64,000 nt of DNA, from positions 62,001 through 126,000 of the forward strand of contig JAIXMN010000018.1 of NCBI GenBank assembly GCA_025716815.1. Reading direction: 5' to 3'. Of the stretch, positions 25,154 through 37,010 are shown in pieces (the stretch's first letter is position 1; each line of letters starts with the position of its first letter). Under the pieces are notes generated by a model. The model was given only the letters and a program-made list of their open reading frames with translations, was not told where the DNA came from and searched no databases. The position numbers were made by a program, and so were the translations under genes. The stretch comes from Dichotomocladium elegans. Lineage: Eukaryota; Mucoromycota; Mucoromycetes; Mucorales; Lichtheimiaceae.

Positions 25154-26612
25154 TCACTTTGAAAGATCCGAGGAGAGGCCATGTCCAAAATTGAGAACCA
25201 TAATGCGTTTGTCGTATCCTGCACTGATGACGGTGGTGCGGCCCATGAGCACGCAAAAGATTCTTCCTTCGTGTCCGCTTTGGAAATTGACAGCGCATCT
25301 GCCTGTCTGCGTATCCCATATCTTGATTACCTTGTCATATCCAACCGTGACAACTCGGTCCTACAACCCCTCCAATTGGTCAATGACGATATGTATTTCC
25401 CCCCCCCATCTCCCCGGCTTGAATGTTTTCCTTTGTTACCTCGATCGCATCCAGGCAACGCATCAAGTCTGTATGGCCTGAAGGAGTGGTCATTGTTCGG
25501 ACATCTCCATCCGATGACCATATCTGGATACGATGATGTATTATCCCACCTGCCCAAATCGTGCGCTCGCGTTCGTCTACCACCACTTGCAGGCAGGAGA
25601 TCCCGCCAATCTGGCTTTCCAGCGTCTGCAGGCAGCTCCCTGTAGCAGTACACCAGATCCGTACCGTTCCATCCGCAGACCCGGAGACAACCCGATCGTC
25701 GCTGCCAAGTACCTTGACGACGTTCACCGCGCCAGTATGGCCACGTAAAACATGCAACGTATCGCCCCTCAACACATTCCAAATACATAAGGTGGCATCT
25801 CGCGAGCCTGTCACCACAACGTCATTGTGGATGAACACGACCGACATGACGCTTTGATCGTGATGCTTTGTGTATCTTTGCAGTTCGTTGCAGCTTTTGT
25901 TCGATTGAACAGACCATACGATGCACGATCTGTCAGATGATCCCGTCACGGCATATTTTCCGGAGGGTGCTATTGCTACACAGAGAATGCTACCTTGATG
26001 GGATGAGGTGTATGTGGCAAGACATTGGCGGGTGAATATATCCCATATTTTGATCGTCCGGTCACGACTGGTGCTGAGAATGGTCCGATGGTCCAGCCAG
26101 GCAAGCGAATAAATGCAACCTTGATGACCGTCCTTGTCGTCAAGATAATGCACCCGTGCATGCCCCTCCTTCCAGCGCCGACCAAGCGCTTTCCGGTCTT
26201 GGTATAAACGCTCATAATCGGCTGATCGTTGAAACATGTGGAAATCCTCGTAGAGTAGGCTTGACCAAACATGGTTGCTATGACACAATGCATAGAGCGC
26301 GCGAGAGGTCTGTCCGAGACGCAAGATACTGCCAGCGTCAAGAGACAGGAGGATCTTGTGGATGATTTCAAAGGGTAGAGTCTCGAGGGGTAAGCATCGT
26401 TTGTTGTGCTTGTCTATTGCATAACAGTTTTGAAGAAAGACATCTTGAGCACGCATGAATATAGCCTAATGTGCCTGTTGTATTTCTCCCTCTTCTGTAC
26501 CCTTTGTCAGCGATAGCGTCCCATGCATATCGGATAATGACGCTGGTGTCTGTGCAAGTTCTTCAGGGCGCCTTGACCAGAACGTCAATGATTTGGCTTT
26601 TTTGGGGAGCAT
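25154..26612 (-). CDS. F-box / WD40 repeat protein (SCF substrate receptor)
   Basis: Three exons encode an F-box protein with a WD40 propeller, the architecture of substrate receptors of SCF ubiquitin ligases. The F-box is ETLPFEIIHKILLSLDAGSI...VWSSLLYEDF. At least six WD repeats follow, with blades such as TSRDRTIKIWD, GSSDRSCIVWS, GSRDATLCIWN, GSADGTVRIWC and the last GYDKVIKIWD on the final exon. The first exon (26612-26501, start MLPKKAKSLTFW) is joined to KHNKRCLPLETLP by an 87-nt intron (26500-26414, GTACAG donor). This avoids the single in-frame TAG at 26466, and a start at 26456 is the alternative. The last intron is within DAIE|DRVV. Substrate is unknown; it is not assignable to Met30 or Cdc4 from sequence reading. 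Confidence 0.85.
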
Positions 26613-29600
26613 TGCCCATGTAAGTTTGGGGAATGGAAGAGGGCTATTATTGCTGCTATGATTAAAGGCGCGTTTGTGCCCTCTTGCTTGTGCACGCGCG
26701 CCAATGGCATTTGGGTTCAGACACTTTGTCCTGACCGGACTGTTTCTTTTGGAGATGATGGCAATATAAACGGTTTGTCTGCCTTGGTCCTTCCTATCCG
26801 GATGGTGAACAAGCGACTGCGTCAAAGAAGAGTGGTAAGGCGCCAAGAAGGGGGCAGACATTTTTTTTTGGGAGAAAAGAAAGCCGTGTGACATTGGCAT
26901 TTATCCATTCTGCACGGATTTTCTTCAAGGTTGGTTGGGATGTTTACCGCCTCCAACCCTCACCCCACCCCCAAACTTTTCCCCCCTCCCCCTCATTGCT
27001 CCCAGGCTTCCCACCCTATTAACGTCATTTCCCCCCACCACCTCCCCCCGCCCCGCCTTGCTTGAAAAATCCGGGGTTTTACCCCGCAAGGCCCGAGAAT
27101 TTGGCGGAGAAGAACAGTCATCGTCTCCCTTTTATAGAAACAGGAACAGGGCCTCCATCCCGGACCCGTACACGCAATTAAAGAAAGAAAGAGGCAAACA
27201 AACCTAAGATGAGTGGGTAAATGGCCTAGCTCGGGGAAAAGAACCCTCCATGTCACGACACCGCGGAGAAAAAAACCCCCGATTGGTCGGGAAAGCCTGT
27301 TAGGCTCCAGTGGGATCGACTGCACCCGTCACCCCCAAAGTGTGTGCTCTTACACCATTCGGCAAACAACAAAGGGCCAATAAGAGCAATCGACGTTAAT
27401 CGGCACCTTACCCATCGATACGGGCACGATGAGAAAGGAGGTATTCGAGTCTACCTGATAGCGCAAGGTTAAAATAATAATACAAAAGTTAGAGGTATAC
27501 AAGTGGCGGTGTTTTAAATCCCAGGAAGAAAGCTGCTGTGTTAGCACCAGACTGGGCAGCGCGTTAAGCACAAGAAATTCGCACGTGAATCGTTCAATGA
27601 CACGTCGGTCATATTTCATAAACATCAGCTGATCTGGTACGCAAGATTCCAATGACCACGGAGGATTGCATTGTTGGGCGATGTCCGGTAAGGAGAAATG
27701 ACAAATAAACTTTTTTAAGAGATGCGAGAGCCATTGTTTTCAACTTGCTAAGCTCAGGAATAAAAAAGCAATCCACACGCGGTTAGTGCTTTTTTTCCAG
27801 CATATGTATACATAAAGGGAGGCGGCAGACATGTAGCACAAGGTTATTTGAAAGTGTAATTCGGACGGTCTATTTGTAAACCTTTCGAGGGGAAGGCTAT
27901 CCTAGCAGATGGGTCGATCCATCTGATGCTTCCTTTTTTGTCCAATAGCGATAAATGCGACTGTTAAAGCTAACATAAATAGCAGCGTGGAAGATTGGCT
28001 ATCTGTACGTACTTTTGATAGGGCCAGTTTTTTGATAATACTAATAAGTTGCTCCCTTTCAATCACTCCGTGAATCTTTTCTCTATCAGATAGTATAGCA
28101 CTGTGTACTTTTAGGAGCACATGTGGCTCCGATCGGCATCTATTTTTCTTGCGTTGAAAGCATTCATCGACTCCACTCAAAATAGTTTAATTGCGGCATA
28201 GCACAGTGCACAGTACACGGCATGGCATGAAATCTTAGTTTTCCGTAACAAAATTGGATAAATCAGCATAAGGAGAAGAAATAAAGAGCATGGATAGACT
28301 TTATTAAATGAAGAGATGCACCTTGCAGATAAGAAAATTCTCTGGTGGTCTCTGCAGGCGTGGATAGTTAAGGTTGAATGCGCGCTTTCTCATCCTCTCA
28401 ATTATTAAATTGCTATTCCTCTGCTTCATGTTTTTTTTTGGTGTCGAAAAAATGCAGCAGCCTCTCTCTCTCTCTCAATCTCTCACATATTGGATCGACA
28501 AAGGATAATCATAATTGGCATGTTTTTATCACATGGTATGGGTTATCAATAACAGTATCCCATAAGCTATGCTGCGCTGTGGAAGATGCAATGCAGCAAA
28601 CGGGTTTCTGTTGATCAGCATCCCTGGCAAAGGACGGAGTCTAATCCAAACCAGGCCCTTACCGAGCCAGGACGTCGGTAATAACTGACTATTACATCCG
28701 ACTCAGGCTGCAAAATAACCAAAAAAAGATTTTGGGCGCTCCAGAATTGAATGACCTGCGCATGAAGTCCACACGCCTGCATGTTCTTATATACCCTCTC
28801 TCTCTCTCCCCCCTTCTGAAGAATGGGCGCGATATTCAATAGGCAATGAACATGATGGCTATCCCATATAAGGATGCCACCCCGGACTTTTTACCAGCTC
28901 ACGTCGTGCGAATAATATGGATTATCCTGATGGGACAGATCTCGGAGGAGATCCGGTCCACAAGAAAGGCGCATCTCGTAATGCGACCACTTGCTCTTTT
29001 GCTACCCTAAAGACTACGATGTCTGCATAAACACGCACATACGTACAAACACACATACACACGTACATGAAGCTCCCATTCTCCACTCCCATCTCCCATA
29101 TCCACGACCTCGCCTCAGCGATCACTTGTTATGATTTCCGGCATACTCACCTATAGTTAGTGTAACGGACACAACGAAAAATATAAACACAAACGGACTA
29201 CGGATGTTTCCCCCTCTCTCGCAGGTAGCAAAGACTAGATTACGACGCTGGTCCTCGGCATGCTGCTCCGATGCAAGCAAAAAAGAAAAAAGCAGACGGC
29301 ATGACTGGGGGGGGTCATCGCAGAAGACCGTTAGTGTGGGTTCCCTTTTCGCTATTATTACTAATACTGCAACTATTACAGCGAACTACTGGTGGTGATA
29401 TTGCTGGTGCTTCTGACAGGATGGATATGAAAACTTTAATTAATCATCGACAGTCTTAATTGAAAACGTGATCCGGTACACGAGCCTTGCTTTCCAAATT
29501 TTGACTGCCCAAGCTCAGATCCTCACAGACGTTCCAAGGAGCGAGGATGCGTTGGGAGGTTGTCTCCCGCAAGAGAGGAGGTAGAAGAGGAAGGATGTGC

Positions 29601-30134
29601 GGTTCCCATGTGTTGGGACAAATTAAGGAACGGGTATTCCAGGCAAATGAACAAATTGACAGAGCAGCGACAGGGTGAATTAAAGTTTTGAATATTATGC
29701 TCGCTCCTGCTCTGACAGTGGTTGATCCCTTTCCTTCATCATCCAGCATTGCTGGCACTTTTCTACTAACCCTTGTGCAGTTCCGCATTGCAAGAGCCTG
29801 ACAAACTGCAAGCTTCTGTATAAGAATAACCCAACCTCCCGGAACAGGTGAGTCCAATGCGTCACAGCCAACTATTCCCTTTTCCCCATTTTTCTATTTT
29901 TTTTGGCGTCACTCCTCATCTTCCGGTTCGCTCTCTGCTCCTCTCTCTTTCTCTTCTCTTTCCTCTTCTCTTTCTCTGACGCACACACATACACACACAC
30001 AAACACATACATACACGCACACACACGTCCTCTCTCTTTCTTCTCTTTCTCTCCTGCCGTCTTCCTCTTTCTATCCTCTTCCCTTCTTTTCTTCTTGCTC
30101 TTCCCCATTTCCTTCTTCCTGCTGGTTTCTGGTC
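26613..30134. other. 3.5-kb gene-poor region
   Basis: No conserved protein, RNA gene or intact mobile element is recognised. The stretch includes C-rich runs (26940-27060), CA/TC/CT microsatellites (28463-28485, 28796-28815, 29930-30060) and pyrimidine-rich sequence just before UCH37. Open frames of 60-130 codons occur at the rate expected by chance. One minus-strand frame with a membrane segment is listed separately as a weak candidate. Confidence 0.45.
27902..28180 (-). CDS. Weak candidate: C-terminal exon with one membrane segment
   Basis: A 92-codon frame lacks a usable N-terminal ATG, so it could only be a last exon. It shows a charged helical part (REKIHGVIEREQLISIIKKL) and near the C-terminus a hydrophobic stretch (LLFMLALTVAFIAIG) followed by basic residues, resembling a tail anchor. 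No upstream exon with matching phase was identified and no family is recognised. It may be chance. Confidence 0.15.
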   Translation of the reverse strand: MSGVDECFQRKKNRCRSEPHVLLKVHSAILSDREKIHGVIEREQLISIIKKLALSKVRTDSQSSTLLFMLALTVAFIAIGQKRKHQMDRPIC

Positions 30135-32062
30135 ATGGCGCGACGGGAATCTCTTGAGGACGAGCCTTGGCTTCCCATTGAGCCGGATCCGGGTAAATCT
30201 CTTCGCTCATTCGCACACAGTCACGACCTGCCGGCCGAGATCCTCTTGCTGATTGCTTACCTAGGTGCATTCTCGCAACTATGCTCCAGTATGGGAGTAC
30301 AAGGCGTTCAAGTAGAACAAATACACTCACTGAGTCGGGGCGTTTTTCAAACACTCAGGTACACAACTTTTTATTATTATTTCGTGAAAAAAAAAGGAAC
30401 AATCAACAACCGCCGAGACCCGGGTCACTCACCGAACGACTGTGCCCATCTTCTAGACCAGCCCATGGCATCATCCTGCTCGTGCGGCACAAGCCCGAGA
30501 AAAACTTGAGAGATGATGCGTTCGCAACAAACAGCACTAGCCATCCTAACATATACTTTGCGAATCAGGTTGGTACATCCTTTAGTTTTCCTGAATTCAT
30601 GCGACCGCAAATCAAGTAACAACCGGCTTCCACATGTATCTCAGGCTGTTCATGACGCATACGCAATGTATGCGCTACTCAGCATTTTAATGAACTGCGC
30701 CGGATCGATTGATTTGGGTACCGAACTCAATCATATCAAGAACTTCTCTGGAGAATTTCCGCCAACGGTGAGTTCTGCAGCATTTGATAATAGGGTGCTG
30801 GCTACCATCTCCTTGGTTTATGCTGATAACTCTATTTATTATGTGGACCATCGCAACAACAACAACATAAAAGCTCAAAGGACTCAGTTTGACCAACAGT
30901 AAAGTTTTGAAGGATGCACATAATAGCATAGGAAGGTGAAGTAAACAACATCAAACGGATCAGAGGAGGGGAAGACAGAACGGGAGTCCACAGACGATGG
31001 TGATCAAAAGGAAGTTGGCAGAACCACTTACTTCTGCAGGCCTATTAGACGCCGACCACGACGGGTGGTGCACAGGGACGAGATATATCATTACATCACT
31101 TATATACCAATTGGAGGGTATTTATGGGAGTTGGACGGATTCAAAAAGGGACCTGTTCGTCTAGGTAGGGAGTTGGCTAGAAAGAGTCAATATGGCAAAT
31201 AGCTGACAGGTGTACATCATTTAAGCGGCATGTACAGAAACAAATTGGATCGACACGGCCCGCTCCGAACTCCAGCGCAAAATTGACATGTAAGGTGTTC
31301 ATATCCCCAAAGCCCTCTGTTCCTATCTACAAATTTAGCACAGCACTTTCCCAACCCCCCACCTTTCTTTTTCACTAATTCAATGTGACATATACGTCTA
31401 TTAACGGCAGGCTCCAAAAGTATCAAATACCGTTCTCAGTCTGGTCAGTCAACGAAGACCGACGACGTGTCTACAAGAGATTACTCGCAAGAAAGGCGTC
31501 TGTCAAGGACGCGATAGAGAGTCAACTAAACAGTCAGGAACCCAGCTGGCGTGAGGCTATCCAGGCTCAACAATGGGATGATGAATATGGGCACGCAATG
31601 AATGCTGTAAGTACTTCCCAGAAAAGCCTAAAAGGTACATATGAGCTTAACCGAGCCACACAAAGGAAAGATGTAAGCGAGAAACAGGAATAGATCCCAT
31701 CTACACCTACTCTAGGTCAATTGATGAGCTTCCTGAACATGAACGCGCAGAACTCCAAGCGGAGCTAAAATCAAGTGTCCAAGGCCGATCCACTCAGGAA
31801 CTGATGGATCTCTGGCTCCAAGTTCAAGATGACTCATTGAGGATCTACTCGCGTCTTAACGACGAGCTCGAAAAGCATCAGAGATACGAGGTAGATTGTT
31901 AATAGAAGACCATATCGGGCAATGAGATATTGAATTAACCCTGTAACTTTACAGCGCGATATGATGCTTCGCCAGCATGATTACACGCCATTTATCAAGT
32001 CTTATATCAAATGTCTTGTCGCAGGCGGACATCTGCAACGGATTGTTGCAGAATACCTCTAG
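30135..32062 (+). CDS. UCH37: UCH37/UCHL5-family protein with catalytic Cys replaced by Tyr
   Basis: About ten exons encode a protein colinear with UCHL5/UCH37 (fission yeast Uch2), the ubiquitin C-terminal hydrolase of the proteasome lid/Rpn13 and, in animals, of INO80. The N-terminus has WLPIEPDPGAF and GVQGVQVEQIHSL. The active-site segment reads NQAVHDAYAMYALLSILMNC where the family has a Cys (N/S-A-C-A-T-x-A); the Tyr codon is 30660-30662. The oxyanion Gln (NQ), the His (IYHYITYIPI) and the Asp (WELDG) are conserved. After the UCH core comes a coiled region and the C-terminal ULD-like tail (RQHDYTPFIKSYIKCL) used for Rpn13 binding. The whole gene is open and normally spliced, so it is not a decayed pseudogene. 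The splice site near 31610-31680 is uncertain. It is predicted to be a catalytically dead proteasome-associated subunit. Confidence 0.85.
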
Positions 32063-32754
32063 GTCTATGACAATAAGGTTTTGACCTCCCGCCTTTCCCC
32101 TTCCTCTTCTTAATCTGTGCATGCATCATGTCCCCTTCTTCCCTCTCATTTTATATGAAACCTTACTTCTTGCTTTTTTTATATATCTTATCTTATGCAT
32201 CTGGGCCTCTTTGTTTTCTCGTCTCTTAATCTTCATTCCCCGAATTTTCCCCTTTTCTCATAATTTCCCTCCCCCTCGTTGGGCTGAACTACCATAGCGG
32301 TTGTCGCGTTGTCCTATCCAAACTTTATGCTTGTGCATCATCCACCTTATTATTCGTTTACCTCGACCCCCATCTTATTCATGGAATGCATCGTTCATAC
32401 ATTCATCTTTCTATCTATGTGAAGGAAAAAGCATTAAACCATCCCATCCTCCGCGTTCTCGGTACCCTTTCATCTAGCATTTCCTGGCATACACTGTTTT
32501 CCAAAATTGAAGTTCGCAAGAAAAAGGCTCCCCTCTTTATAAATGCTACAATAGTCCATTCTTTTATACCCATTTTGCATTCTGAAAGGAGCACTTTATT
32601 TTTTCATGAAAATGGACAGGGTCATATCGTTGATGAGGAAATCTACGCTCTTCAACGCGGTTGTTCTCACACAAAATATCTGCGTAGCCTACCTTGCAGG
32701 GATAACCCTGATCTTGTGGCTAGCATATCCCCAAGCGAAAGGATATAGCCGCTC
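32063..32754. other. Intergenic region after UCH37
   Basis: T- and C-rich sequence with a 120-codon open frame (32386-32748, +) that resembles nothing known and is probably accidental. The left end of the transposase relic begins near 32755. Confidence 0.4.
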
Positions 32755-33830
32755 AAATGAAGGAAGCAGGCTTTAAACGCGGTTATGCAATATACACAGA
32801 CGAAGATAAACTCAGATTTTTTCAAATAGCAAGTTTGAAAATTTCTCGAGTGCAAAACAGCTCGGAATCCATGTTCAGTTCAGCCCAGTGATGGGCATCG
32901 CACTACGGAAAGGACCCTGACAGCATTTCTAAGATACAGAGAGGTGGAGGTCGTTCACGTATTGTCGACGAAAGCATAAGACTGCTCTCCATGATGGGTT
33001 GCTGAGAACCCGTCAATTGTCCTAGAGTAAGAGATGGAACAATCGGTCCAGGGATTTGAAGGTATTAAAATATCGAAACAAACGCTTCATCCATTTACGA
33101 AAAAAAAAACAACTGCGATTTGTTCATGAAAGAAGGCTTGGTTTTCAGCCTGTAGGCAGTAATAGCGATGCAACGATCTAAGAGCACCTTGACTGGGTGC
33201 GCCGATGGGATACAACTGACATTGACTTTTAGAGAGAAAAAAAAAACTGTGTTTTCCTTGATGAGATCAGATTCCATATTAATATGAATCACAGCGTGGC
33301 AGGTCCAAGTAAGGGACTTACTGCAGTGTTTACAGTGCCCCAAAAAGGGGAGTCAAGATAATTACAATCCTGGAAGCAATTTCGGCATCAATCATCATTC
33401 AATGTAGCTTGAGACTTCCACGATCACCAGTCAAAAAAAAAAAACGGAACAGTCCCCACTTAAAAAGAAAAAGAATTATAAATGGACATTATCTTGGTTT
33501 CCTAAAGACTGCTATGGATAAATTGGACAAGTATGAACATATAAAGGGCTACTATTTGGTAATGGGTAATATGCGTATTCATAAGGCTGAGGATATCGAT
33601 GCGCCTAATCTTCCACTCTATTCGCCGGACTCAATCTTATTGAACAGTGTTGGTCATTCGTGAATACTGTAGAAAAGTAAAACGTAATAGGTTCTTGAAA
33701 AGCGAAGAACTGATGACCCGAATGAGTGAAGCATCCAATAGCTTAAAACTGGGCGATTTCGAAGGATTCGGCTCTCGGTCTTACAGCTGTCTAGTTAACT
33801 GCCATAATGGGGCAAACTATGATACGACTT
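32755..33830 (+). pseudogene. Decayed Tc1/mariner-type (DDE) transposase, near full length
   Basis: Shifting between the three plus frames recovers, in order, recognisable pieces of a fungal Tc1/mariner DDE transposase: YTDEDKLRFF and SAKQLGIHV (helix-turn-helix part), NPSIVLE, FEGIKISKQTL, LDWVRRWDTTDIDF, VFLDEIRFHINM (first Asp), NGHYLGFLKTAMDKLDKY, YLVMGNMRIHKAEDI (second catalytic Asp changed to Gly), LYSPDS...NLIEQCW (acidic third residue), and RFLKSEELMTRMSEASNSL with GDFEGF. At least three in-frame stops and several single-base frameshifts separate them, so no functional protein is possible. Terminal inverted repeats were not found, consistent with age. Confidence 0.8.
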
Positions 33831-34952
33831 GTGATACGTTTTACAGTGATTACCACCGGGTATATATGGATGGAGATATGCTAAAAAAAAAAAAGAGGAG
33901 AAGTGTGAATATGAGAAGATATCAGATCTTAGATTTCTTTGGATATGTTGAAAGGATTGTTGAGATATAAAGAGCATTACTCCTCTATGTAATGATGCAA
34001 TGCTATATTAGGTCAGACCTCGGATAAAACGGAGAAATAGACCCTATAATTATGATGGGTGAATGGTCCACTTGTCTGATTGTATAGACAACTCATCAAC
34101 AAAACATATGATAAAGAGTTTTTGTTTATCATTGATATGAAACAGCAAGCTTGATGTAGTAGTGGTTTCTATCAAACAATGTCACTTTGCCTGTCACATT
34201 CTGATAAATTAGATTACCCCCGATGCAATGGTTTTGCAGCTGAGTCATCCCCTGGGTGTGCCTTGATCATTATGATGACAATATGGAAAAGTGAACTGAT
34301 AAACAAGAAGCACCGTAAAATAGCAGCGATGAGAGTCTTAGATGTAGATCTTCTGAAGGAGGATATATATCTGATATATCACGGTATTCGTTCAGTATTG
34401 TCAATTCTATGGATTGACTGACTTCTCTTAAATAATAGATATTCTGAGCGAACTACTTCCTCTTTATATCAACTTGCTTGTTAATCGAATCTAACATCTC
34501 CCGGTGGGGCCGCGATTTGGCTGTCTTCGGGAAGCGCCCTCTCCTCTTTTTTCTTTTTCCTGTCGTCTTCCTTCTCCCCTCGCTCACCCAATGTAAATTG
34601 CCGCTAGCCCGCCTTTCGCCGGGCTTCGTTCCTGCCGTTGTGCCCCCATTGTTCCCCTGCCATTGCCTCTGGTGTTCGCTGGTGCTTTGTCTCTGCCGTC
34701 TCGCGTCGCCGCTGCTTTGGCATGCTCTTGCCGCTGCTCCTGGCGTACCACTAAACATCCGACATTGTTATCGCATTGTGCGCAACTGGACACGCCTGGT
34801 TTGAGCCGGATTGGCAAGTCAAAGTCTAAAGGAGATATGCCATGTTGATTAACGAAATCTTTTACCTGATGATATGACAATTTCATATATTTTATGAAAT
34901 TTATTTTGAATATAATGGTTCTGCATAAAATATTACCCAGCATTTCCCTTCA
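33831..34952. other. Intergenic region with a GC-rich island
   Basis: An AT-rich stretch (33831-34490) is followed by a sharply bounded GC-rich, CT-skewed segment at about 34495-34805, then AT-rich sequence up to the TMEM230 stop. No gene is recognised. On the minus strand the island reads as an Arg/Gln/Gly-rich frame, which may reflect composition or a mobile-element fragment. Confidence 0.4.
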
Positions 34953-35713
34953 CTAGTCCCAGTCCGGTATCATGGTAAAATCATATCCGGGATACTTGTA
35001 GTAGGCATAGTACGCCAGATAAAGGTGATATGCTCCTAAGGTGTTTTACCGGAGGTAAGTAGCGCAAACAGGATTCTCTGCTCCTTCTTCCTTTCACCGC
35101 CCTTTGTTCAAGAGTTTTTTTTTTTTTTTCGTACCAGGGATAAACATGATAGAGCCAAGTACAAGGAAAGGAATTCCACGAGCCACCCACACCTGTTTTG
35201 TCCGTTCAGTGCTTGTGTTAGTTATACCGTCGTCTCGCCCCGATTTCACAACCCAGTTAAAAATATCGCGTTCGGCATGCTTCTTTCTTTTACCTCGGAT
35301 GTGATGTAGTTTAATTTAATGAGAGCGCCAATTACAATAAGTGTCGAGCCAAGCGCAAATAGCAATGAAGCTAATCCAATTGCTTTCCATGGAACTACCA
35401 ATGGAGTGGAACCATGGGCACAAAGAAATGTTTAACCTGGAAGCCGAAGCATGGACAGGTTGAGTAGATTTGCATTGCGTTGCTTACTCGGAGGATCCGG
35501 TGCGACAAATTGTGCAGGTGAAAAGCCGCGGTCATCCTGCAGCTCGACAAACTGGCGCCGTTTTGACTTTTGTTTCATAGGATTACGCATTCTCATGGGA
35601 GAAGGGTGATTTGGAGAGTTATTTTCCCATGTCTTTCTGTCCAGCATTAAATTTTTCGGTTTTTTTTGTGTGTGGATGAACATTGGTTGCTCACGCTGGG
35701 AACGTCGTCCCAT
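34953..35713 (-). CDS. TMEM230: TMEM230 / DUF872 family membrane protein
   Basis: Four exons give a small two-span membrane protein of the TMEM230/DUF872 family. Exon 1 (from MGRRSQREQ) is a basic, disordered N-terminus ending in FSPAQFVAPDPP. The first membrane segment follows in IPWKAIGLASLLFALG...IVIGALIKL, then a short loop and the second segment (ARGIPFLVLGSIMFIPGAYHL), then the conserved tail YLAYYAYYKYPGYDF...IPDWD. Family members sit on Golgi/endosomal vesicles and affect secretory traffic in animals; fungal roles are little studied. Introns fall at PP|IPWK, TSE|VWVA and PG|AYHL. Each intron is short and all donors are GT. The gene is split so finely that no single exon other than the first looks like a gene. 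Confidence 0.85.
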
Positions 35714-36654
35714 CGCTTAGTTCTTTAATAGTCTTAACATCCATACACGTAATTCTCAACCTGCCTCCTGAATGCGACACATCATGTTAAGGCATCCTTC
35801 CGCAATGTGGCTCTTTTGACGATAGGATTTAAAAAGCCCTATGTGAGGTTTGTCCTGAAACCATATCTGCGGGTTACTGCATTGTTGGCCAATAAAAACT
35901 TAACTTGACAGGAACTTTTCATGCATTCATGCCCCCCACCCAGAAAAGAGAAAAAAAAGACAATAGGCTACCATCAATACTGCAGCATTGCAAGTGACAA
36001 GCTGCATCTCTCCCCTCATATTTACTCTCTATTTTTTTCTTGGTTGCGTTATCACCTCTGAGTAAAAAGCCGTGCGCATCCAGTTTCTGGTTTATTCACA
36101 TAGCAACTCACCCAAAAAAGTAAGATTTGAAGAATCGAATTATCAGGTGCTCAAGAGCTGACCGCTGTCAGCAATTACCCCTCCAACACGATGCTTTGCC
36201 CATCGGGCTATGGCGGCGCTCATCTGCCTTGCGCTCTTGCTTTTGTCACGCCTTTCCACCCGAGCCTACAGTAATCAATCGTTAATATGGAAGAATGCAG
36301 TACCATCTGTCATCCATTTTTGTCTCTTTGGTATAGTAGTTTATATGGAGCCATCTCATAAATGTAATGCTGCCCATCTATCGAAGAGCGAGCGTATGTA
36401 CTCTCTTCTGTCTTCTTGTTCCCACGCAGAATTTTTGCACAGTAGTAGGTGACTCCGTGCGCGTTGTTGCGTTAAGCATCGCATCGTAGAAAAAGGATTG
36501 AAATGAATTAAATGGGTCCTTACATGTAGTTACAGTGCTACCCTGTGCAATGAACATGGCAAGATCAGCGCTTTGGGGTTGACACTTGAGAAGGTTATAA
36601 TAACATCACTCGGAGCAAACACCTAAGAAAGACATATTTGTTTAGCAGAGTGAA
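35714..36654. other. Intergenic region upstream of TMEM230
   Basis: Contains the TMEM230 promoter. Short open frames on both strands (for example a hydrophobic plus-strand frame from 36210) have no recognised family or consistent splice partners. Confidence 0.4.
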
Positions 36655-37010
36655 TGGGATTTGCAGTATGAAATACTCTTGACAGCATTTAGAGTAATGC
36701 AGGCTCAACTACTCCAGACAAGTGAGGGACTAAATGTATCCCAACAATCGCTGACAAGAAAGGCTAGATTCCATCCTACAGACAGGGATAAGTGATACAA
36801 AGACGCAGGTGCGCCTTACCTGGGAGCGTGTGACAGGATGTAGGACTAGACTGACTTTAGAAGGAGATGTCTTTTTATGAATTCCGATTTACTGTATATC
36901 AACATAAACAACAGCATGTAATAATCCCGAAAAAAGAGAAGCAGAATTTCCTTGTAGTGCTGCCAATGTCAAAGACCAGAGCAAGCAAAGAAACGGTACC
37001 TGTGAAATAT
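36655..37010 (+). pseudogene. Fragment of a second Tc1/mariner-type transposase
   Basis: In two plus frames the pieces QLLQTSEGLNVSQQSLTRKARFHPTDR, QVRLTWERVTG, DVFL and FYEFRFTVYQHKQQHVII then VVLPMSKTRASKET follow the same order as the middle of the Tc1-type transposase (…GLxVSxxTL…FHP…RLxWVRxW…VFLDE…VPxTRA…). A stop and a frameshift interrupt it, the first catalytic Asp position reads Tyr, and the N- and C-terminal parts are missing. It is more diverged than the copy at 32.8-33.8 kb. Confidence 0.5.

Noticed and set aside
32386..32748. 120-codon plus-strand open frame after UCH37
   Set aside because: Composition typical of random sequence, no family match, directly abuts a transposase relic.
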